Shown: positions 41,030 through 49,768 of the stretch, one piece after another
How the letters are laid out: each line of letters begins with the position of its first letter
Numbering within the stretch: position 1 is the first letter of the stretch
Assembly (NCBI RefSeq): GCF_041080655.1
Contig: NZ_CP163525.1
Span: forward strand, 8,432,001-8,496,000
Length of the DNA: 64,000 nt
Direction: 5' to 3'
DNA from: Streptomyces sp. CG4
GTDB lineage: Bacteria > Actinomycetota > Actinomycetes > Streptomycetales > Streptomycetaceae
Program-made: the position numbers and the translations under genes
Notes under the pieces: model-generated
Seen by the model: the letters and a program-made list of their open reading frames with translations, nothing else
Told to the model about the DNA's origin: nothing
Database searches by the model: none

Positions 41030-41045
41030 TACCTACTGGTCGGTA
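41030..41045. promoter_or_regulatory. TetR-type operator 2
   Basis: TACCTAC-TG-GTCGGTA, one mismatch from a perfect palindrome and from operator 1, lies 34 bases before the oxidoreductase start, overlapping its likely promoter. Confidence 0.65.
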
Positions 41046-41078
41046 TCCTGCGGTGAAGCGTGAGCGACAGGAGGCGTG

Positions 41079-42086
41079 ATGTCTGCGACCAACCGCCAGA
41101 TCCGTCTGGCAGCCCGCCCCGTGGGCGAGGTCAAACCCGATGACTGGCAGCACGGTTCAGGGCCTGTCGACGAGCCGGGCCCGGGCCGGTTCGCGGGCCG
41201 GACGCGCGTCATCTCCCTCGACCCTGCGATGCGGGGCTGGCTGGACGATCGTCCCTCGTACCTGCCGCCGGTGGGCATCGGCGAGGTGATGCGCGCCGGA
41301 TCGGTCATCGAGGTCACCGCCTCGGACCACCCCGACTTCCAGCCGGGAGATCATGTGGTCGGCATGTTCGGCGTTCAGGAGCACGTGGTCTCCGACGGCA
41401 AGGGCGCCATCAAGATCGACACCGCCCTCGCCCCGCCCTCGACGTATCTCGGCGCACTGGGCATGCCCGGCATGACCGCGTACTTCGGCCTGCTGGACGT
41501 CGGGGCACTGAAGGACGGCGAGACCGTCGTGGTGTCGGGGGCGGCCGGGGCGGTCGGCAGCATCGCAGGTCAGATCGCGAAGGCGAAGGGCTGCAGGGTC
41601 GTCGGCATCGCCGGAGGGCCGGACAAGTGCTCCGTGCTCATCGATGAACTGGGATTCGACGCGGCGATCGACTACCGCGCCGAGGATGTCAGGAAGGCGC
41701 TGCGGCGGCACGCCCCCGACGGCATCGACGTCTACTTCGACAATGTCGGAGGGGACATCCTAGACGCGGCTCTGACGCGACTGGCCATGCACGCGCGTGT
41801 CGTGATCTGTGGTGCGATCAGCCAGTACAACAACACCACGCCGGTCAAGGGTCCTTCCAGCTACCTCTCGCTGTTGGTGCGCCGCGCCCGCATGGAGGGC
41901 TTCGTCGTCTTCGACTACGCGGAGCGTTACGCGCAGGCCGCCCAGGACATCTCCGCCTGGATCGGAGCCGGCCACATCAAGGTCAAGGAACATGTGGTGA
42001 GGGGGAGTGTGGACGACTTCCCCGACACGTTGCAGATGCTCTTCCGCGGGGAGAACGTCGGCAAGCTCGTCCTGGAGCTGGAATGA
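41079..42086 (+). CDS. NADP-dependent oxidoreductase (CurA/leukotriene B4 dehydrogenase-like)
   Basis: 335-residue zinc-free MDR enzyme. The start RQIRLAARPVGEVKPDDWQ, the VISLDPAMRGWLDDRPSY substrate loop, the NADPH motif SGAAGAVGSIAGQIAKAKG, YFDNVGGDILDAAL and the ISQYNN block are typical of the family that reduces alpha,beta-unsaturated ketones or 2-alkenals. The ATG at 41079 follows AGGAGGCGTG (a GTG at 41076 is also possible). A TetR-type palindrome sits in its promoter, so it is probably repressed until an inducer appears. Remnants of an SDR and a protease follow. Confidence 0.92.
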   Translation: MSATNRQIRLAARPVGEVKPDDWQHGSGPVDEPGPGRFAGRTRVISLDPAMRGWLDDRPSYLPPVGIGEVMRAGSVIEVTASDHPDFQPGDHVVGMFGVQEHVVSDGKGAIKIDTALAPPSTYLGALGMPGMTAYFGLLDVGALKDGETVVVSGAAGAVGSIAGQIAKAKGCRVVGIAGGPDKCSVLIDELGFDAAIDYRAEDVRKALRRHAPDGIDVYFDNVGGDILDAALTRLAMHARVVICGAISQYNNTTPVKGPSSYLSLLVRRARMEGFVVFDYAERYAQAAQDISAWIGAGHIKVKEHVVRGSVDDFPDTLQMLFRGENVGKLVLELE

Positions 42087-42129
42087 CCGCCGTTCGGAGC
42101 GATGCCGCCGCCGGCCAGGACAGACGGAC

Positions 42130-42375
42130 GGCGCCGCGCTTCAAGGCAAGGTGGACATGGTCACCGACGGTGTCGGCGGACTGGGCCGGGACACGGCACT
42201 GACGCCGGCGAAGGCGGGGGTCGGGGCGGGGGTGGGGGCGCGTGGTCGTCGCGGACCTCGACGTGTGGGGTGGATGGACGCGAGGTGGCCGACATGGTCG
42301 GCAGCCATGTCCGCGTCTGTGACCTCTCCGACCCCGACGCCAACCGTGCGCTGATGGAGTTCACCCATGAGCACT
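42130..42375 (+). pseudogene. Short-chain dehydrogenase N-terminal remnant
   Basis: LQGKVDMVTDGVGGLGRDTAL near 42138 matches the SDR start (GKVALVTGGxxGLG) with several substitutions, including loss of the first Gly. CDLSDPDANRALMEFT lies in another frame near 42310-42355. A G-rich tract near 42205-42240 probably holds the frameshift. It ends abruptly at a protease fragment. Confidence 0.6.
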
Positions 42376-42379
42376 GCGG

Positions 42380-42640
42380 TGCCAAAGACCATCAACGGCG
42401 TCCCCTGCAACAGCCCACCTGCAACGGCTTCACCGTCACCGGCATCGGCAACCGGAAGGCCTCCGCCATCTGATACCGGGCGCTGACCGTCTACTTGGCC
42501 TCCTCCACGGACTACAAGGGTGCCCGCACCGCGACTCCGAGCGCGGCGAAGGATCTCTACGGCGCCACCAGCCCCCAGCTCGTCACCGTGGCCGAGGCCT
42601 GGAGCACGGTCAACGTCCTCTCACGCACCGACCCACCGCC
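42380..42640 (+). pseudogene. M4 (thermolysin-family) protease C-terminal remnant
   Basis: KTINGV then, after a frameshift, PTCNGFTVTGIGNRKASAI, an in-frame TGA where Trp is expected, and YRALTVYLASSTDYKGARTA, AKDLYGATSPQ and VAEAWSTVNV. This is the C-terminal helical domain of a secreted M4 metalloprotease. The catalytic domain is gone. The fragment abuts an SDR remnant, so a deletion or transposition joined unrelated genes. Confidence 0.75.
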
Positions 42641-42763
42641 CCCACCGACGCGCCCGATCTGTTGCAGCCGGCCGGACGGACAGGACCGCCGCCTCCTGGG
42701 ACGCGGCGGTCCTGAAGCTGTTTCACCGCGGCGGAGCTGCTTTGCCTGAAGCCCGCCCCGAGG

Positions 42764-43648
42764 TCAGTTCCAGATGCCGGCGATGTCGGAGGCGCCGGCC
42801 GCGGCCCCGGCGTGGGTCGTCAGCCCGGCCAGGTCCTCAAGAGTGCGCAGCGCGTTGTAGTGGTTGTAGTGCGTCGAGGTCGTGCTGCCCGGCGCGACAT
42901 GCGCACCGTAGAACACGGTGGCGATGTGGTTGCTGTGTGAGCTGTCATCCTCGTCGAAGGTGACGGCCAGGATGCTGTTGTGCGTCTGGGCCCAGGTGGC
43001 GTAGGCGCCGAGGTTGTTCTTCAGCCACGTGTCGCCCGTCGAGATGGAGCAGTCGTGCATGTCGTTGCACAGGTTCGGGGTGACGAACGAGACCTTCGGC
43101 AGCGTCGTGTAGTCCGTCGGGAACTGCGCGAACGTGTGCGCCGTGTTCAGCGGAACGTTGCTGAAGGCGAACCACGGGTTATGCTTCCGCGCGTACTTGG
43201 TGGCGGAGTTGGTGCACACCGTGGAGCCCTGGGAGGGCAGGCCCTCGTTGTAGCTGCCCCAGGTCCTGCCGGCGGCGATGAGCTCGGAGCCGAGGTTCGC
43301 AGCCCTGCTGAACTGCGGGGTGTAGCAGTTGTCGTTGGTGATGCCCTGGTTGTTGCCGGAGAACAGATCCAGGTAGTTCGGCTGGCTGGGGTGGGTGATG
43401 GCGAACGAGTTGGTGAGGTTGCCGCCGCCGACCTTCAGGGTGTTGTTCAGGTACGGGGCGCTCGTGCTGCCGATGACCTGCTCGTAGGGGTGGTTCTCGA
43501 ACACCACCACGACCACGTGGTCGGGGGTGGGAAGAGCGGCGGCCTGCGCGGCCGGGGCGGCGACGCACACCCCGACCAGGGCGGCGGGGAGGGCGGTGAC
43601 AAGGGAGAGCGCCCGGTGCGAGCGCTTGATGCGGGACAGCAAGGACAC
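42764..43648 (-). CDS. Secreted phosphoesterase-family protein (acid phosphatase-like)
   Basis: 294 residues. The GTG at 43648 follows AGGAGG and opens a Sec signal (ALSLVTALPAALVGVCVAAP then AAQAAA). The mature protein has the alkaline-phosphatase-superfamily pattern of AcpA-like phosphoesterases: DHVVVVVFENHPYEQVIGS, HPSQPNYLDLFSG, SFVTPNLCNDMHDCSI and VTFDEDDSSHSNHIATVFYG (metal-binding D/E/H). It probably removes phosphate from organic esters outside the cell. The regulatory region is not obvious; a PHO box was not identified. Confidence 0.88.
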   Translation of the reverse strand: MSLLSRIKRSHRALSLVTALPAALVGVCVAAPAAQAAALPTPDHVVVVVFENHPYEQVIGSTSAPYLNNTLKVGGGNLTNSFAITHPSQPNYLDLFSGNNQGITNDNCYTPQFSRAANLGSELIAAGRTWGSYNEGLPSQGSTVCTNSATKYARKHNPWFAFSNVPLNTAHTFAQFPTDYTTLPKVSFVTPNLCNDMHDCSISTGDTWLKNNLGAYATWAQTHNSILAVTFDEDDSSHSNHIATVFYGAHVAPGSTTSTHYNHYNALRTLEDLAGLTTHAGAAAGASDIAGIWN

Positions 43649-44313
43649 GGTGGACCTCCTGTGTGAGCGGAGAGCGGGGAGGTTGTCCACTGATCAGGTC
43701 CTTTCTGATCAGGCGGTAGGAGAGTAGAGCGGCGCAGTCAGGGCCTTCAGGTCACTGGCGATGAAAACCCGTCAAACAGCCGTAGGCTGCCGGAGGCTCA
43801 ACCATCTCCTGTGTTCACCTTCCGGAGGGTTGCCCCGGACACCCGGGCCCCGCGCCGGAACCGGTTCCCCACCGCACGGATGGAGCGTGGACTGCACTGT
43901 AGTCATGAGGGGAACTGGCAGAATCCGTCGGCCTGTTGCCGCACAGCACACGCCGGGGCGCGCTTCATGTGCCTCTGACAGGCTCAGTCTCATCCGCGCG
44001 GTGGTGACTCAGCACGGTCCATTGCCAGCAGATTCTTGGTCTTGGACACCCTGAACAACCGTCCGCTCCTGCATGCGCCTCGTCCACCTCAATCTGGCGG
44101 GTGCCTCTGGCGGTCACGGCATCGCGGAGGCGAAGCAGGTCCGCCGATCACTGACAGGCAGAAAGTTTCCCACGGCTGGGATTTCACCAACTGGTCGTGT
44201 AAACAAGTCAGTTGTTGCCCCTTCTGGATGGCAACAGGCGGTGATCGCGGTGACACCTCGGTCGCTCTTCCTGCGATCGCCGACCCCCCTCATGCACAGC
44301 GAAAGGCACATGT
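43649..44313. other. Gap without recognisable gene
   Basis: 665 bases between divergent secreted-protein genes. No frame shows a recognised protein. It presumably holds both promoters; none could be assigned with confidence. Confidence 0.5.
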
Positions 44314-44988
44314 ATGGCGAACGACCGCAGGATGCGCTACGGCGGACGGATGCTGGCGCTCTCAGCGGCTGCCCTGGGCATGGTCGCGGCGATAGCCGCT
44401 CCAGCCTCAGCCGATGACCAGCCGACTCGGGCACAGCTCATAGCCGACTGCGACTCGGGTGAAGGGAAGTGCACCTTCAACGACCCCAAGTTGGACCAGG
44501 CGTATCTCGGAGGCTTCCACCGGGTCTCCGATTCGCTCTACAACTGCAGCACCTCGCCTGCCACCCAGTCGATGACCTGGTCCGACACAGTCGGTTCCAC
44601 GGACTCGGCGGGCGTGTCCGTGACCGCCGGCGGCAAGATAGCGGGAATCATCGACCTCAGCGTGACGGCGACTTACAGCCACACCTGGTCGAGCACGCAC
44701 TCGGTGACCAGCTCCGTCAACATGACGGTGAATCCCGGTGAAGTCGGCTGGATCTCCCGCGCGCAGGTGATGCAGACCGTCTCCGGCACATGGCAGACCC
44801 ATTACGACAACCGGAAGTGGGGTCACTACTTCTGGTTCGTCCCCGACGTCATCACGGGGCCCGCCCCGAACGGGACGGACGGTCAGAGCAACGCGGTGGT
44901 CGTCAAGTCCAGGAAGATGACCACTGAGGAGAAGCGGTCCTGCTCCAACCGCTCCGGTAAGGCCAAGACGATCGTCGTCCGAGGCTGA
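44314..44988 (+). CDS. Secreted beta-pore-former-like protein
   Basis: 224 residues. The signal peptide MLALSAAALGMVAAIAAPAS ends in ASA near residue 34. The mature part is Ser/Thr-rich beta sequence with alternating polar and apolar residues: MTWSDTVGSTDSAGVSVTAG, GIIDLSVTATYSHTWSSTHS, VTSSVNMTVNPGEVGWISRA. This is the pattern of aerolysin/ETX-MTX2-type pore-forming proteins around the insertion hairpin. Four Cys are present, two in the N-terminal DCDSGEGKC segment. The receptor-binding part would be small. The family assignment is by pattern only; it could be another secreted beta protein. Confidence 0.6.
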   Translation: MANDRRMRYGGRMLALSAAALGMVAAIAAPASADDQPTRAQLIADCDSGEGKCTFNDPKLDQAYLGGFHRVSDSLYNCSTSPATQSMTWSDTVGSTDSAGVSVTAGGKIAGIIDLSVTATYSHTWSSTHSVTSSVNMTVNPGEVGWISRAQVMQTVSGTWQTHYDNRKWGHYFWFVPDVITGPAPNGTDGQSNAVVVKSRKMTTEEKRSCSNRSGKAKTIVVRG

Positions 44989-45333
44989 CCCACCGATGGC
45001 ACGCCGCGCTGCCTCGCGGTCCGTATCCCCGCGAGGCAGCCGGCACAGCTCAGCAGGGTGGTCAGCGCGGGTAGCGACGGCCCCAAGAGGAGGTTCGTGG
45101 GCCGACAGGCGGGCCTAAGCGGCTTGGGTGAAGTCCCTTGCTGATGCTCGCTGATGCTCGGAGCCGGTCTCGCTGCTGGGGCATGGCCTGGTTGACGATC
45201 CCCCCTTCCTGACCCCGGCTGCGTGTATCCTCACGGTGGTGGACTGCTTCGCATTTGCCGAGATTCGAATGTCCCCCCCGGCTGCCATCGACCTTCTGAG
45301 CCCGGCCGAACGCCCGGCTGAGGGCGGCCCCCG
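44989..45333. other. Gap without recognisable gene
   Basis: 345 bases between the secreted protein and the GerW-type gene. An imperfect hairpin near 45000-45050 may terminate the first. No gene was seen. Confidence 0.45.
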
Positions 45334-45723
45334 ATGACCGCCTCCGAGAACGCACCGCTGGAAACGAGGGCGGCAGACCATGTCTCTGCCGTTCTGCTGA
45401 AACAGCTGGCCGACAAGCTCGGCGGCCGGGCCCCGGGCACCGTCGTGTTCGGCGAGCCCATCGTGAGTCAGGACGTCACTGTGATTCCCGTGGCGCGGAT
45501 CGGGTTCGGTTTCGGCGGCAACACCGGCCAGGAGGCCGGTGAGGGCGGCGTGGTCGGCGGCGGGGCCGAAGCAAGGCCGCTCGGCTTCATCGAGATCAAA
45601 GAGGGCAAGACCACGTACAAGCCCATCCGCGATCCCTGGGTGAACGTCCTCGTACCGCTGACGGGCGGCCTCCTGGCCGGGGCCGCGATCCTGTGCTACC
45701 TGGCGCGGCGCGGGAGGCGCTGA
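45334..45723 (+). CDS. GerW/YtfJ-family sporulation protein
   Basis: 129 residues. The core VVFGEPIVSQDVTVIPVARIGFGFGGNTG then GGGAEARPLGFIEIKEGKT is the GerW (YtfJ) signature, with the Gly-rich loop. The C-terminal helix VNVLVPLTGGLLAGAAILCYL is membrane-spanning, followed by basic residues. In Bacillus the homolog affects spore germination; in Streptomyces the role is less clear. ATG at 45334. It stands alone, with an IS630 remnant downstream. Confidence 0.85.
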   Translation: MTASENAPLETRAADHVSAVLLKQLADKLGGRAPGTVVFGEPIVSQDVTVIPVARIGFGFGGNTGQEAGEGGVVGGGAEARPLGFIEIKEGKTTYKPIRDPWVNVLVPLTGGLLAGAAILCYLARRGRR

Positions 45724-45769
45724 AGCAGGGGCGTCCGTGGATCCGGTGAAGTTGGCTGCGTCGGGTAGG

Positions 45770-46275
45770 CGTCCCTCGCTCAGGCCGTCCGGCAAAGCTT
45801 CTGGGACCCGACGACCGGATCGCGCTGGCCGAGCTGGTCCACGTCTCGGCCGAGGTGGGGATCACGTGGAGTGCCCCGGCCCTGTGCGACTGGCTGCAGG
45901 CCGAGCGCCGGAGGGGAGAGAGAATCTCTGCGGACTGGCCGACGGGCGGTGGTATCGCGTGCGGACACCAGAAACCGACGGGAAGATCGACGCGGGGACG
46001 CTGCTGGAGTTCGTCTGCGTACGGCTGGCGGGCCTGGGCGGTGGAGCGGACGTGCTGGGCCTGGCCACCGACGGCCTCGGCATCCATGTGATGCCCCTCT
46101 GGGAACGCCGCAGGCCATGCACGGTCGTTGTGCTGGACAACGCCTCGGCGCACATGGCCAGGCGTTCAAGGGGCGCCGCCGTTAGCTGGCGAAGTACGAG
46201 GACTACTCGCAGCGTGCCCAGACCAGCACCGACTCCCGCGGTGGGGCCGTCGACCAGGCCATGACCCAGCAATGA
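45770..46275 (+). mobile_element. IS630-family transposase remnant
   Basis: Plus-strand pieces of a DDE transposase. An HTH-like LGPDDRIALAELVHVSAEVG lies near 45800 and CTVVVLDNASAHMAR (catalytic DNxxAH block) near 46120. Frame-shifted pieces of the C-terminus follow (KYEDYSQRAQTST near 46190, AVDQAMTQQ near 46255). The spacing is compressed and frames change, so it is inactive. The C-terminal wording differs from the partial IS630 element at the right end of the window. Confidence 0.65.
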
Positions 46276-46414
46276 AACCGGCTCCGAGCAACAGCGAGCA
46301 ACAGCAAGAAACTTCCCCCAAGCCGGCTTAGCAAGCGTCTTGCCGATCACTGATTGCGGAGCAACAGCAGATCTGGCGGAGATCGTCGCTGGACGCGTGT
46401 GCGAGGATCCACGG

Positions 46415-46936
46415 GTGAATGATCTGCGCGTCCGCCGGGCCACTGAGGCCGACTTGGCCGACCTCGTCCGCCTCCGCGACGATGCGGCACGCTGGATGCT
46501 GACCCGCGGCATCACTGGGCAGTGGCGGCCGGGCGAGCTGGACGAGGGCCACTTTCGCCAGGTGATGGCGCATGGCGAGGTCTGGCTCGCGGAGGTCGGC
46601 GGGTGTATCACCGGCGCCTGGGAGCTGTGGTGGGAGGACGAGGCCGCCTGGGGCCCGCAGCCGCCCGTGGCCGGATACGTGCACCGGCTCATGGTGGACC
46701 GGGTTGTCGCCGCGCCCGGGACAGGGAGGCTGCTGCTGAGCGCTGCGGAACGCCGAGTGACCGCGGTGGGACGGACATGTGTGCGCCTGGACTGCCTGGC
46801 CGGTAATGCACAGCTCAACGCCTACTACCAGAACGCCGGTTATCGCGTAGTGGGCCACAAGGAGGGCAAGCCGCAGCCGGGCGGGCCGCCCAAGTCCTTC
46901 ACGCTGCTGGAGAAGGAACTCCGGCAGGCGGGGTAG
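46415..46936 (+). CDS. GNAT-family N-acetyltransferase
   Basis: 173 residues. The GNAT fold begins NDLRVRRATEADLADLVRLRD and continues EVWLAEVGGCITGAWELWW (strand 3-4) and GYVHRLMVDRVVAAPGTGRLLLSAAE (acetyl-CoA motif A with GTGRLLL). It ends with NAYYQNAGYRVVGHKEGK. The GTG at 46415 was chosen as the start just before the fold; upstream in-frame sequence lies in the IS remnant. Substrate (small amine, antibiotic or protein) cannot be told. Confidence 0.88.
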   Translation: MNDLRVRRATEADLADLVRLRDDAARWMLTRGITGQWRPGELDEGHFRQVMAHGEVWLAEVGGCITGAWELWWEDEAAWGPQPPVAGYVHRLMVDRVVAAPGTGRLLLSAAERRVTAVGRTCVRLDCLAGNAQLNAYYQNAGYRVVGHKEGKPQPGGPPKSFTLLEKELRQAG

Positions 46937-46985
46937 GACGGAGGCGAGGGCGTCTCTTCCCGATCACCGGATCGTTGGTCCGGTC

Positions 46986-47260
46986 GTGAGGCTCGGGGAG
47001 ATTTCCGACGCTGCGTGGGTGATGATCGCGCCGTTGCTGCGGCCTCCGGGGCGGTCTCACGGCTGGTGGCGGGATCTCCGCCAGGTCCTCGAAAGCATTG
47101 TGTTCACACTCCGCACCGGTCTGCAGTGGGGCGGGACCTGCCCGAGCGGTTCGGCCCCCTGGCAGACCGTCCATGGGCGCTTCGCCCGCTGGAGTGCCGA
47201 CGGCACATGCGACCACCTCCTTGCCGTAGCCCAGGCACGCACGGGGGGACTGCCGCACGG
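46986..47260 (+). mobile_element. IS5-family transposase N-terminal remnant
   Basis: The GTG at 46986 begins RLGEISDAAWVMIAPLLRPP then WWRDLRQVLESIVFTLRTGLQW. After a small shift comes APWQTVHGRFARWSADGTCD. This is the N-terminal part of an IS5 (IS1182/ISL-like) transposase. The catalytic domain is absent. The segment 47260-47409 beyond it shows no gene. Confidence 0.75.
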
Positions 47261-47409
47261 ATCCGAGCCTCATCATGGGGCGCGGCCACGCGAAGTCATC
47301 CACGTGGGTGGTGACCGCGGCCATCGCCGACAGGGGCGAGGGTCACTCTTTCGGCTCTGTGCAGCGTCGCTCTACGACATGGTCGCGGTCGTGCTGGTGG
47401 CCCAGACCG

Positions 47410-47829
47410 TCATGCCGAGCACCGGAGGCAGGCGCGGACTTCCCGGCCGCTGTGCGTCTGGCGGATCTCGGTCGACTGCGCGAGGTACGTGACGATGCCG
47501 GTTCCGCGGCCGTGTTCGTCCGGTGCGATGTCGTGCGCACCGTGCTCCACCGCGGTTCCCGAGTCGCTGACCACGATATGCAGGGCGCCGTGGTCGAGGT
47601 CGAGTACCAACGTCATGCACTCACGGCCGTACTGGGCGGCGTTGGCGGTGAGTTCGTCGACGATGAGAACGGCGGAGTCACGCTCGCTCTCGGGAACGCT
47701 CCAGCACTCCAGCAGATCCGCCGTGAAGTGACGTGCGGCGGACACATGCGCCTCCCGTGCGGGCAGGGTCAGCGTCGCCCGATGGGAACAGGGCCCTGAG
47801 CTGGTGCGCTCGGAATCGGTCACAAACAT
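47410..47829 (-). CDS. Anti-sigma-type ATP-binding protein (HATPase_c_2)
   Basis: 139-residue stand-alone GHKL ATPase of the RsbW/SpoIIAB-like kind, very common in Streptomyces. The N-box is VLIVDELTANAAQYG, with IVVSDSG (G1) and DEHGRGTGIVTYLAQ (G2). Such proteins phosphorylate or bind anti-sigma antagonists. ATG at 47829. It lies upstream of, and in the same direction as, nothing obvious; the SpoIIE phosphatase at 53578 is a possible distant partner. Between 47830 and 48031 is a 17-bp direct repeat and no gene. Confidence 0.88.
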   Translation of the reverse strand: MFVTDSERTSSGPCSHRATLTLPAREAHVSAARHFTADLLECWSVPESERDSAVLIVDELTANAAQYGRECMTLVLDLDHGALHIVVSDSGTAVEHGAHDIAPDEHGRGTGIVTYLAQSTEIRQTHSGREVRACLRCSA

Positions 47830-47986
47830 GGTCTTCTGGCTCTTCTGTGCGGATGCGGAGGCTGGATCGAGGTGAGGACCGCCAAGAACGCGGAGGCGGC
47901 CGCTGTGCCGGAACCTGCAGGTGAGCGCTCATCCGGTGAAACGCACGGCGAGTGGCATACGGTTCGAGAGATTCACACCTTTTCCC

Positions 47987-48025
47987 GGCTTGTCAGCTTC
48001 CGGTTCCAGGCTTGTCAGCTTCCGG
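47987..48025. repeat. 17-bp direct repeat (2 copies, 22-bp period)
   Basis: GGCTTGTCAGCTTCCGG occurs at 47987-48003 and 48009-48025, just downstream of the anti-sigma factor stop at 48032. It could be part of a termination or replication-slippage structure. Confidence 0.85.
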
Positions 48026-48031
48026 CTGGCC

Positions 48032-48823
48032 TCACGCCTGGATCGTGACCAGCTTCTGGCCGGTCCCGGCGACGATCTCGAAGTGCTCGATGGCTCCCGG
48101 AGGCATGGGGACCGCCCCTGTGATCTTCGTTCCGGGCGGGTACTCGCCGGCTCGCCAGGTAGCGGCGTCCGCCCTGGTGCCGCCGGGCCCGATTGCCTGC
48201 AATCGGCAGATTACGCCGGCCGGCGCACCATGGGCCGAGACCTGCACGACGCTGCCCCAGGCCGAGGGGAAGACCTTTACCAGCGCGGTGACGCCGGTGG
48301 TGGAATCGTTTCCGGAGAAGGTGCGCGACGGAGTCGGCGCGGCGGGTCCAGGCTGCTTACCCTGACTTGTCACGGATGTGCTGGTTGCCAGCCAGGTGCC
48401 GCCGACCGCCGCCGCCGCGACCAGCATCAGGGAAGCGGCCGCACCTGCCAATTGCAACCGCCAGGTCCTGCGGCGCCTGGCCGCGGCCTGCTGGAGCATC
48501 CTGTCGATCAGCCTTGCCTCGGGAGCCCGAGGCGCCGCGGACACGCCGGACGGTGCCTGCGGTGCACCCTGCGTGCTCTCGGCTGCCCGCCGCACCAAGC
48601 CGTCGGCCAGGTCTTCGTTGTCGGCGGGCACCGTCTGGCCTGCCGCTTCGGCCGCTGTGACCATCGCCAGCAGCGCCGGCAGTCCGGCCAACTGCTCGTG
48701 CTCCGTCCGGCATGCGTCGCATGTCGTCAGGTGGGCGCGTACCTGTTCCATCTCGGCCGGGGACAGCGCGCCCAGGACGTACCCTCCCAGCGCCATCCGC
48801 ACGGCGTCGTGGTCCGTGTTCAT
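48032..48823 (-). CDS. RskA-type anti-sigma factor with zinc finger
   Basis: 263 residues. The N-terminal ZAS zinc finger is RAHLTTCDACRTEH (His-x3-Cys-x2-Cys). A single transmembrane helix lies at about residues 125-145 (LQLAGAAASLMLVAAAAVGG), and an extracytoplasmic RskA-like domain follows (VFPSAWGSVVQVSAHGAPAG, WRAGEYPPGTKITGAVPMPP). The ATG at 48823 follows GGAGGAGGTG. It lies 25 bases after the ECF sigma gene and should hold that sigma at the membrane until proteolysis or redox signals release it. Confidence 0.9.
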   Translation of the reverse strand: MNTDHDAVRMALGGYVLGALSPAEMEQVRAHLTTCDACRTEHEQLAGLPALLAMVTAAEAAGQTVPADNEDLADGLVRRAAESTQGAPQAPSGVSAAPRAPEARLIDRMLQQAAARRRRTWRLQLAGAAASLMLVAAAAVGGTWLATSTSVTSQGKQPGPAAPTPSRTFSGNDSTTGVTALVKVFPSAWGSVVQVSAHGAPAGVICRLQAIGPGGTRADAATWRAGEYPPGTKITGAVPMPPGAIEHFEIVAGTGQKLVTIQA

Positions 48824-48848
48824 GGCCGGCACCTCCTCCACGCCTCGG

Positions 48849-49469
48849 TCATGGCTCGATGCCTCGTTCCTGCAGCGCGAGCCTGAGGGCATGCAGGGCG
48901 TAGTACGTCCGAGACTTGACCGTGCCGAGCGGGATGCCCAGTACGCCCGCGGCCTCCGCCATGGTGTGGCCCCGGTAGTACGTCTCGACCAGTACGGCGC
49001 GATGGTCCGGGGACAGCGTCCGGAGGGCGTCGGCCACCGCCCAGCTCTGCAGTGCCTGCTCGATCTGGTCCTCGCCCCCGGTCTGCTCGGCGGCCCGCTC
49101 CAGGGCCTCGCCGCCCGTCTCCGCAGGCCTGGCTCGCCGGGCCCGGTGGGCGTCGATGACGAGGTGCCGGGCGACCGTGAACAGCCAGGCCCTGGCAGGG
49201 CCACGTCGGGGTTCGAACGCGCTGGGGTGCTGCCACGCCCGCAGCAGCGTCTCCTGTACGACATCCTCGGCCCACTGCCGGTCTCCTGACGTCAGGCGCA
49301 GCGCGTAGTGGAACAGGGGACCCGCGTGCTCGGCATACAGAGCGCGGATGAGTTCCTCGTCCGTGGCCGAAATGGTCCCTTCACCAGGGACACGGCGCGC
49401 GGAGCGATCCGTATCGGCAGTTTGGCCACGTTTACGGGCACTCCATGGCATAAGACGATCATTACGCAT
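48849..49469 (-). CDS. ECF-family RNA polymerase sigma factor
   Basis: About 206 residues. Region 2 is EELIRALYAEHAGPLFHYALR through WAEDVVQETLLRAWQHP. Region 4 is LRTLSPDHRAVLVETYYRGHTMAEAAGVLGIPLGTVKSRTYYALHAL. It resembles the SigK/SigL-like ECFs paired with RskA anti-sigmas. Start uncertain: ATGs at 49469 and 49451 both lack a good ribosome site, and a downstream GTG is possible. It lies divergent from the cupredoxin and phosphoesterase genes, which are likely targets. Confidence 0.9.
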   Translation of the reverse strand: MRNDRLMPWSARKRGQTADTDRSARRVPGEGTISATDEELIRALYAEHAGPLFHYALRLTSGDRQWAEDVVQETLLRAWQHPSAFEPRRGPARAWLFTVARHLVIDAHRARRARPAETGGEALERAAEQTGGEDQIEQALQSWAVADALRTLSPDHRAVLVETYYRGHTMAEAAGVLGIPLGTVKSRTYYALHALRLALQERGIEP

Positions 49470-49768
49470 ACAGGTTCTTTTGTCGTGCTGCGTGCCATGT
49501 GATACCTGAGGCGACCTGCTGGATCCGGGGAGATCACAAAGAAAGTCGAAGAAAAGGCGTACATGGGTCGAACCGGGCGGCACCGTCGCTCGTGAAGTCA
49601 GACAAGAGCCGAGTTGCACGGCAAATCATGGCAAATCGCCGACGAGCGTCGCTGCTGCACTGCCGCCGCGACACACCTCGCTCGCCGGGCCCGTTACGGG
49701 ACGCACGGCCATCGCACGTGCTCGGCCACCACCTCCCCCCTCTTCCTGATCGGCGAGGAATGATCACC
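49470..49768. other. Divergent regulatory gap, sigma/cupredoxin
   Basis: 299 bases between the ECF sigma and the cupredoxin starts. It should contain both promoters. No ECF-type box pair could be assigned with confidence. Confidence 0.45.
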
